A stretch of DNA of 64,000 nucleotides. Source: Volvox africanus. Its lineage: Eukaryota > Chlorophyta > Chlorophyceae > Chlamydomonadales > Volvocaceae. The stretch covers positions 3,674,501-3,738,500 of the forward strand of contig BSDZ01000086.1 in assembly GCA_030268105.1 (NCBI GenBank). Reading direction: 5' to 3'. The position numbers were made by a program, and so were the translations under genes. Positions 56,697 through 64,000 of the stretch are shown here, piece after piece. The notes beneath the pieces are model-generated. The model worked only from the letters and a program-made list of their open reading frames with translations. It was not told where the DNA came from and searched no databases. Numbering within the stretch: position 1 is the first letter of the stretch; each line of letters starts with the position of its first letter.

Positions 56697-59600
56697 ATGT
56701 CTTTTATTACCAAGGTCCGTGGCCCTCGGGCCCTGCATTCGCGCAGCACGTCCGTTACGGTTGTTCCGCGCAGCCGCATCGTAGCTCTCGCCATACGCGC
56801 ATCGTTACAGAGTCAGAATGCAGATGAAGCTGCAGCTGCTCATCTAGGACGGCGTCAAATGTTGATGTCCGTGGCGGGTCTTGGCCTGACGATGTGCACC
56901 TCGGCGTCGCCCGTTTTTGCGGAAGGAGGTGCGCGAAGCGTGGCCGGGTACTTGGAAACAAGTCCATTTGACTAAGGTGGCGTTAAAACATAGAAATCCT
57001 CTCCCAGTTCCACTTCGGGTGCGCACACGCGCGCGCCTCACCGTGCTCGACCCCAGTACCTGCACGCCACGCCACCCTGAAACTCGCCGGGTCATTTCCC
57101 GAGGCTGAGCGCTGTATTCATGCGCTTCGCAGCCCGGGTACCAACGTTACAATTGCATTAGTTCTTTTGGTACCTGCCGAATGCTGGCAATATTCCCCAG
57201 TGCACTGAATTCACTGGATTGGTATGTGGAAGGCCTGCGAGGAGGAAAGGACCGCATCACTCTTTTGATTACCCCCGGTGTAAACCGAATTTCCAGATCA
57301 GGGCGGATCAGGGCGGGAAATTGCCGCCTGGACTCACATTGGGTTTGGTCGAGCTGCAATAATGTACTGGAATCATCCTTCGTACCTTTCCTTAACCTTC
57401 CCGCGAGGTTTATACGTGCTCCCATGCGCAATCGCATACCCCGCGCATCTTCCCCCCTTTCCCCGGGGGCGTACCCAGTGTCTTTCGCTGAACACACCCG
57501 AGGGAGATAACTCCAGGGGGGCCGAACTGCGTCACTATCAACTGCGGCCCATACGCCTGTCAACTGCAGAGTACACGACTTTCCTGGGTTATGCCACCCC
57601 GCCCACCAGCTACGGGGGCTACGGGGGAAATGCCAAGGAAACCCCCAAGTACACCTTCGAGTATCCCACTGGGTGGAAGGAGGAGGTGCCCAACAAAGTG
57701 AGTTGTAGACGGTCTCAAATTGAAGAGGAAGGAAGGTCTGAAGAACAGGATGGCTTAGGGTTGGATCTTGCGTGATTTGGTGATTTGGAATCGTGCAGCC
57801 TGGCTACTGCGATTGCTGGTGAATGGGGGGTTAAGTCGATATGACGGGCCTGACGAAGCGAGGGGCCGACTTGGAGACATGGTAATCGGCGCCAGGTATT
57901 TCGCAGTGCCACACGGGTGTGCGCGCCGGTTTCAGATGCTCCTTATGATGTAGAAGATACCCTCCATGCTGCTCAACTTCCAAGTGCTCATGCGGCGGCG
58001 CGCGTCTGTTTCGTGGCTACTCCGCGAACTGGCCTCAGGTGGAGAAGGGCACCCAGGGCATTGATGGTCGAGTGGTCAACCCACGCAGCCGAGGTGAGAC
58101 GGAGGGAGAGGGGAGCGGGAGGCTAGGCGGATGGGTGGGTCTCTTCGTGGATTTGTGGCGCCAATTTATAGCAGCGGTGTGAGTCGGGGTACGCTTGGCC
58201 CCATTTGCGTCACTATGAGGAAGAATATGCATGGGCGGGTCGCAAAGCTTAAGATGAACTGAGATCCCAGGCAGCCTCCTGTATCCGACCAAGGAGTGGT
58301 TGCGGAAAAGGGAAGAGGTAAAAGGAGGGGAGGATAAGCCGCACCGCCTCACGTTGCACCACCCTTGCCAAGGTGGCCTGAACCGCCCCGCCGGGGGCAC
58401 CCGTCCTCCCCTTCCCACCTCCCCACGTCGCACCCACTTGATGAGCCCGCTGCAGACCAGCGCGCCTTCGTGATTACGCTCGCTCGTGCCGGGGAGGACA
58501 ATAAGTCCTTCCGCCTAACAGACCTAGACTCCACCCTCAGCGGTTTCGCGGGGGCCGACTACGACCTGCAGGTTGGGGTGGGGTGGGGGGGGGGTGATGG
58601 TGGGAGTAGGGGGGGGGAAGCGGCGACACGTGACGGGGTAGTCCATGACTTCCCGGGCGTCCTTATGCTTGTTTGGGGAAGAGCGGCGGGAAGATGAGAG
58701 CTGAAATGCTGAAGGATTTACGGAAATATCCTCACGGCAGCCTCTTAGAGTGTTGACGTTTCTCAATTGGGAATCAGAACGCTAACGGGCTGAGCTCTGT
58801 GCGCTGTGAACATAATACGCTGGCTCTGTGGACATGTGGTTCTGCTCACATCGTTTCGTACCTCAGCTAATGCCCACGCAGTCCTCGTTCTCACGCGCGG
58901 TCCAGCCTGTATGTGAAGTCCCACTCCGCGATGACGCGCATCACACTCCCCGGGACTCCCCGGTTCCGCCGCACCTAATTTCTTGTCTGACGTGATCCCA
59001 GGACGCCTTGTCGAGCGCCACCAGCAGGACCACCTCCTCGCGCGAGCTGAGCGGAAATACCTTCTACGATTATGATATCGATTCACCGGTGAGTACGGAG
59101 ACGTGAGTACGGAGACATAACTGTTCCATTAGTGCTGCTTTTCGCAGCGCTCAGGTATTGTAATCTCATCTCGAGCCTCCCATCCTGTCTCTGTTGCCTA
59201 GCGCCATATGATCTGAGAATTTCGTTCCATCACGGCCTTTCTTCCTTCAAGCCTTCTGGCCGCCTTCTCCAGTTGTCCCGCTTTGCTGGCTATAGCAAAC
59301 GACCCACAATCCTCCTTTATCCCATCCGCGTCGTCCTTGTCCCGGGTAACTGGACGCCTCCACCTCGCCTGTTCCTCCATCCCCCATGTTTCCGGCCTCA
59401 CACAGGAGTACCATTATCTGGTCACCATCACCGTATCCCAGGGCAAGGTTTTCGGTGTGTTCGTGCGCTCCCCAAGCAAGGTGAGGTATTGTTTCTCTCG
59501 TTGCACTGACGGTCAGAAGGCATCGCACGGAGTTCATCGGTGGGCATAGATTAGGGGTTGGTGGCGGGGAGCATCCACAAGACAGATCCAAACCCCCAAA

Positions 59601-59966
59601 CCATTTGCGGAAGGTGACCTTTTAACCCGAACGAAATGAATGGGAGGTACATTTCGGCAGGGGTGGGACTCATATGTCGAGCAGGTCATGTCACATGCAC
59701 GCCTCCCGGCCTTTTCCCCTCGTCCCCCCCCCGAACACACATAACACATATGCACACGTTAGCACTGCACGGCCCAGTTCTCAAGTATCTCCACTGCCGG
59801 AAGTACAACTTGTCCTCGACATGCATTTTGCAGACCACTACCCCGGTACTTAAGATGTTCACGGGGCCCTCTTTGCCCTTCCACTATCCCCCTCCAAATC
59901 CTACAGAGCTTCGCGGCCAATGAGGCCAAGCTGCGGCACATTGTGGATACGTTCCGCCTGTTTTAA
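56697..59966 (+). CDS. PsbP-domain protein of the thylakoid lumen
   Basis: PsbP-domain proteins are lumenal factors related to the photosystem II oxygen-evolving subunit and help assembly or stability of photosynthetic complexes. Exons: 56697-56972, 57572-57697, 58039-58093, 58456-58571, 59002-59088, 59406-59480, 59907-59966, giving about 264 residues. Residues 1-80 are a bipartite leader: a basic Ser/Thr/Arg transit part, then GRRQMLMSVAGLGLTMCTSA ending PVFAEGG. The twin Arg, hydrophobic core and AxA-type site suggest Tat export. The mature part has the family signatures FLGYATPPTSYGGYGG, YTFEYPTGWKEEVPNK, GTQGIDGRVVNPRSR, GFAGADYDLQ, YHYLVTITVSQGKVFGVFV, and KLRHIVDTFRLF at the C-terminus. 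The first donor is odd: after GAC the genome reads TAAGGT where GTAAGG is expected. The acceptor used (GCAGAG|TAC) fits phase 0. Confidence 0.87.
58578..58618 (+). repeat. G-rich tract in a PsbP intron
   Basis: Runs of G (GGGGTGGGGTGGGG and longer) directly after the donor at 58572. The tract could form a G-quadruplex in the RNA. Confidence 0.75.
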
Positions 59967-60639
59967 TATTCGAGTTGCAGGAGCAACAACGACAGCAAGC
60001 TCAACATGCAGACGTAGCGGCGCGGCAGCTGGTATTACCGCAGCAGCTGCAGCGATCAACATGAGAATGGTCAAGCAACGACCAGTTTCATGAGCATTGG
60101 GGCATGTGTGTGTCACGCACGGCTATCGCTGCTCCGTTCGATCTGCAGCCGCTCGTCTGGGCGTTTCCTCAAAGCCTGAGGGAGGGAGTGGCTGTTCTCG
60201 TGTCGTGGCTGTCGGTCCCCATCACCTGGTCGGAATCCGTCCACTATCCGGACATAAATGTGCGATACTGCGTTTTTTTTGACGAAAATGGGGTTGCGCG
60301 AGAATGGAATCAGTTCGGCTGGAAGGACCGGGCGAAGACCTCGTCTTCCATTCCCTACTTTTTTGTTCCATGCTGGTGATTCCATGCGCAATTATGTGCA
60401 CCGTGCGAATAGGTGAAGGGCGTACAGATGGACGGACTTCGGAGGTCAACATATGAAGTGTAGTGGGAGTATACGATGGACACGAGGATAGGCACCATTG
60501 GGCGTCCGCCAAGTAGCGAGATGTTGCTTGGCATGAAAAGGCTCGTCGGATATAATCCACCCTGGATTATATGAAATTGGCCAACAGAGAGATGTGGCCT
60601 GAAGGTGCAAAAACGCGGATCTGCCGAGTGGCGGCGCCT
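59967..60639. other. 3' flank of PsbP gene; no confident gene
   Basis: A short Gln-rich open piece (EQQRQQAQHADVAARQ, about 59978-60060) and an ATG-started frame at 60104-60379 (SWLSVPITWSESVHYPD, then YCVFFDENGVAREW) look protein-like but have no partner exons or known domain. They may belong with the frame-broken stretch that follows. Confidence 0.3.
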
Positions 60640-61677
60640 TCCCCCACCTAGTAGAGCGGTGGAGTGAGGCACTAGTCCAGGCAGCCTCAGTCCACCCACT
60701 TTTGCTTCAAATGATCCAAAGGCGCCCGGGGGCCGATCTGTACTTCCCGGAAGAGGTCAGCAAGGCGCAGCTTACGCGTCGAAACATCGAACCAAATACA
60801 GCACAATAGGTCCTGTTATCATCCCGTGAAAGAGGCGCCTGCAGTAGATCACCCTAGCACTCACCAACTCCAGGGGATGAATGCCCCTGGACCACTACGC
60901 CAGGCTTTGCATTCGGCAGCACCCTCAGGATGGCGGATTACTGAGGCTCCTGATGAGGCAAAACCCCATGGCGCTGCGGTTGCCGTCCCGCAGCCCCACG
61001 CGCCGGCACCGCAGCGTGAGATCGGATCTCATACGACTTCTCAATCATCATGGCTTGGGGCATCCGCGGCATTCGAAGGTGGTGTTTCAGTAACCACTCA
61101 ACTCCAGGGGCCATATGGAGCATGTACTGCCGTGAATCCCCCTGTTAATACCAGTTATTACGAGCACCACAGGCACCAGCAAAACTTTCCCGAGTACGCG
61201 CTTGGCCTTCATGGCGGCTGCCACAGTCGCTACTGTCGCCATCGGTGACGGTGACGCCATCACAAACTCTCTGCTGTTCTTTACCGATGGCTAAGGGATA
61301 TTCGCTGCGGGAATGTCGGAAGCTGCGGCTGCCCCTGGAGCTCCTGCTCCCGCCGGTATTGCGGCCGAGGTGGCAGGGACTGACGCAGGTGCGACTGGCA
61401 TGACTCCGCCGTTCAGCGGGCTGAGCACGGAGAAGCGTGAGGGGCGCAGGCCCTGCCGCATGGGCAAACCCAGCCTGTGGAGCTCCTGCGGTCATTGGTG
61501 AAGCGGGTGTTGGAACGCAAGGAAACTTCCCTATGAGTTCGTAGCGGCAGGATGCCGGGTGCGGTCCCAGGGGAGCCCAGCGCGATCATCAGAATGCCGA
61601 ATGCTGGACATGCACAACCACCTCCTGGCTCCTTTGCGGTTCCGGAGCTAAAATCCGATGCAGACGTTGACACGTAA
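60640..61677 (+). pseudogene. Frame-broken Ala/Pro/Gln-rich coding stretch
   Basis: Five successive plus-strand pieces, each in a different frame, keep the same low-complexity protein style. They are VERWSEALVQAASVHPLLLQ to the stop at 60809; 60826-61200 (Pro/Gln/His/Ala-rich); about 61203-61290 (AATVATVAIGDGDAITN); 61313-61420 (MSEAAAAPGAPAPAGIAAE); and 61436-61677 in two frames ending ELKSDADVDT. This is what one long exon of a regulatory-type protein would look like after several single-base indels. Either it is a pseudogene or the sequence here has indel errors. No folded domain is recognised, though the first piece, with EEVSKAQLTRRNI, may be the end of a helical domain. Confidence 0.4.
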
Positions 61678-62518
61678 CAAATGTCCACTTAACTGATGAC
61701 CCTTCGGCTATCCCTCTTCGCAGTACCTACCTCCAGCCCCGTTGCCTCATCAGGCTCCTCTGGCGTGAAGGGCTCCGGATCCGGTGGAGGAGCTCCCTGT
61801 GGTGCCGTCGTACGTGGCAAATGATTGGGGGCGGTGCCGGGGGCAGAGGTGCGGGGAAGCAAGCAGGGCACACATATCACAGTGTACGGAACAAAAGCCT
61901 TCCATAACGACCGAGAGAACGCAAAGCCTTTAAGAATGCGGAGGGCGGTGCAGTTGTGTGATGGCAAGAATGAACCTCCCCCGTTCCCCCTTTCACCTCC
62001 CTCACCAAATCATATGCTCGGTAGGGCTTCACGCGATCTTCGAGTCGCCATCCGTACACCCCATCGCCGTATACCAGAACCCTGGGGCAGCAACCAGTCG
62101 GAAAGTCGGATGAAGGTCTCTTTTGCCGTACAAGGGTGCAAAGGGGACAAAGGCCTGGCGACTGTTCTCAATCCCCTGAGTTGGGGTCAAACTGCATTGG
62201 GATCCAAACCACTTCCATACGAATCGGACATACATGCAATCACCAGGACCGTTCATGACCCGCAGGCCCCACCACTCTCCAGCAGGGTCCACGACGCCAT
62301 CACCACTAGTTTCACATCATGAACGCGTTTTGTGTATTGAGTTCCCCAGCCCCAGCCCCGGCCCCAGTCCCCCCTTTCGGGTCGTGGATTCGGTAAACGT
62401 CTCCACCGAATATGCGCTCCATTAGTCCCTCCTGCTTCTCAAATCCTCGATCAATCACTCAGGGGGAACTAGGGGACTGGGCAACGCACCACGAAGGGCA
62501 AATCACCCTTCCACGCAC

Positions 62519-64000
62519 CTCTCCAGCCCGGCATCCACGCACACCTGCGCCGCCCAGGCCGCCCTCCGTCCCAGACGCGAATGCAGCACCACCACGTCAC
62601 AAGGGCCCGGCCGCGGCGTTCCGTACCGCCGCAAGAACTCCCCGGGGGGCAGTGCCAGGGCTGCTGCGAGCTCGTCCGCTATCGCGTGGGTTGCATGGAG
62701 GCGGCGAACCCATTAGACACACGGGCTGGGTCAGGTCAGGTCAGGTCAGGTTTTCCCCCAATATCTGGTGGCAGTGGATGAAAACGCCCGAGTGCGTTAC
62801 TGGGGTCCCACGCGCCCGCCCGCATTGCAGTCGGACGCAACGATGGATGAGGGGTGAGGGGTGAGGGGTGCGAGGAACACGCAGCGCAACTCGGGCTCCC
62901 CTGCCGGAGAGAGGTACGCCTACGGAAGTTGCCTCGATGTGTCTGTGACACCCCCGTTGGCGAGGAAGCGCCACTACGTACGCCTTGACCTGACTGATAC
63001 TATGGCCCACACGATATACCAGCACTTAGAAAATCCCGGCGTTTAAAGGGGACTATTAGCCCCTTCCTTGGGAAATTTGAAATGAGACTACACCCGAATG
63101 CATCGAGTCGCGAACAGGTCTGGACCCCGATGCATGATGGTACCTGGGATGTTAACTGTGCCCCGGATCGCGCCGTACGACAGCCGCTCGTCAGGCCGCC
63201 GTACGTCCAAGACGAGTGACGGCACGAAGAAGCGCGGCTCAGGTCCCAGTTGCAGCATCAGCCACAGCGCATGTCGACTGATACTGGGCAAGCGGGGCCC
63301 GCTAAGTGAGGTACTGGCGAAGAAGTCCGCGGAGCCAACCCACGTGCCCACCCTGCAGGGGAGTGCGGGATGGGTTTGGTTCGGTATGCAGGCATGCAGC
63401 CACAAGTTGGGCAGATGTTCGCTACGCGAGAGTCCGTTCGCATGAGGCGACGAGGAGTCGACGATGCATGATGGGTGCTGAATTCCAGATCCAGATGACA
63501 TGTGCAGATGCGGACGGGGAGGAACGAAACCGGCCCCTGGCAGTGGTGTAATGGCGGTGGTGGGAGCGCTAGTGGTGGTTGTCTCAAATGACACCAAACT
63601 CTACAATGCGATGGTATGCGAGCTCATGTGCAGTGACCGCTCTCCCCGGAGTGCACAATCCTCATCCCGCTTCCGGACTAAGCGACCTCAACAGCCTCGC
63701 ATGGAAGCCCCAGTCCCCCCTTGTCCGAACAAGTGGGGAGAGCGGCCTTCCTTCGAGCATCTCATTATCAGTGCTCCCAACGTACCTGCTGAACCCCGCC
63801 TTCGCTGCGGCCGCCGTCACTACTTCGACCGCGCGGCCGCTACCCCCCAGCACCACCAGCAGTCCGTGACGCGGTGGATAGGGCAACAGAGCCATGCTGG
63901 CAGCCCCCGCCGCCCCCGCCGCCGTCGCCGTCGTGGCAGCAAGCGCATACCCGGCCCCGCTAATGCATCCAACGAAGCCCTCCGCTGCGCCAGCGGCGCT
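62519..64000 (-). CDS. Rhodanese-like protein, catalytic Cys replaced; runs off the window
   Basis: Read from the right: 64000-63786 (5' part outside the window), 63283-63144, 62678-62519; phases join exactly. The first exon is Ala/Gly-rich, then LLVVLGGSGRAVEVVTAAAA and KAGFSR, which resembles the end of a first rhodanese domain. Next come FFVPSLVLDVRRPDERLSYG and AIRGTVNIP, the N-half of a rhodanese domain, then LALPPGEFLRRYGTPRPGPC and DVVVLHSRLGRRAAWAAQV, the active-site half. In active sulfurtransferases this loop reads V-x-x-C-R-x-G-x-R; here Ser stands where the catalytic Cys belongs, so a binding or regulatory role is likelier. The 3' end is unresolved: an acidic tail exon (FTPEEPDEATGLE, about 61790-61727, before GTAGGT) may belong. 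A plastid location is possible but unproven. Confidence 0.7.
62729..62751 (+). repeat. (GGTCA)n short tandem repeat
   Basis: Four to five GGTCA copies in an intron of the rhodanese-like gene. A GAGGGGT triplet repeat follows at about 62847-62869. Confidence 0.88.

Noticed and set aside
62700..63025. Minus-strand frames between rhodanese exons
   Set aside because: They fall in an intron whose two ends join in phase to rebuild the rhodanese motif.
1..64000. CRISPR arrays, bacterial operons or defence systems
   Set aside because: No regularly spaced repeats occur. The only bacterial coding signal is the short decayed island at 2071-2907, and the rest is spliced eukaryotic sequence.

Overview
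The window is eukaryotic nuclear DNA, most likely from a green alga. Genes are interrupted by GT-AG introns and are spread thinly over long, repeat-dotted spacers. The protein set points to a photosynthetic member of the green lineage: a thylakoid-lumen PsbP-domain protein with a bipartite targeting peptide, a CBM20 plus coiled-coil protein with a plastid-type leader, a plant-type [10 protein letters not shown]-related factor, a GT90 glycosyltransferase, two TAZ zinc-finger proteins and a DUF455 ferritin-like protein. The species cannot be fixed from sequence alone. All exon borders below come from reading splice sites and reading-frame phase by eye.

Layout. 1-1693 has no gene. 1694-3286 is a large inverted repeat (arms of 377 and 379 bp) around an 837-bp AT-rich core. 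The core is bacterial: the 3' end of atpB, an atpE start with its own Shine-Dalgarno, and a broken piece of an F-type conjugation gene, traG. Gene order and sequence point to a Rickettsiales-like alphaproteobacterium. 3411-5069 holds a 5'-incomplete coiled-coil gene right after the repeat. 6553-11902 is a GT90 gene, 13277-17605 the CBM20/coiled-coil gene, and 20724-24612 (minus) a two-domain universal stress protein. 25064-28133 encodes a helical-repeat (PPR-like) protein, convergent with the DUF455 gene at 28896-32814 (minus). 37432-40601 and 44356-46722+ (both minus) are tandem TAZ paralogues with long Gln-rich tails. 50210-52124 is the MYB-related gene, 56697-59966 the PsbP-domain gene, 60640-61677 a frame-broken Ala/Pro/Gln-rich coding stretch, and 62519-64000 (minus) a rhodanese-like gene that runs off the window end.

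The genes are not a functional cluster. Several concern the chloroplast (PsbP lumen protein, probably the CBM20 protein) and several concern regulation (MYB, two TAZ proteins). The most unusual content is the bacterial island inside the palindrome. Single-base frame breaks recur in the island, at one PsbP splice donor, in the coiled-coil gene and at 60640-61677, so some may be base-calling indels and not real mutations.
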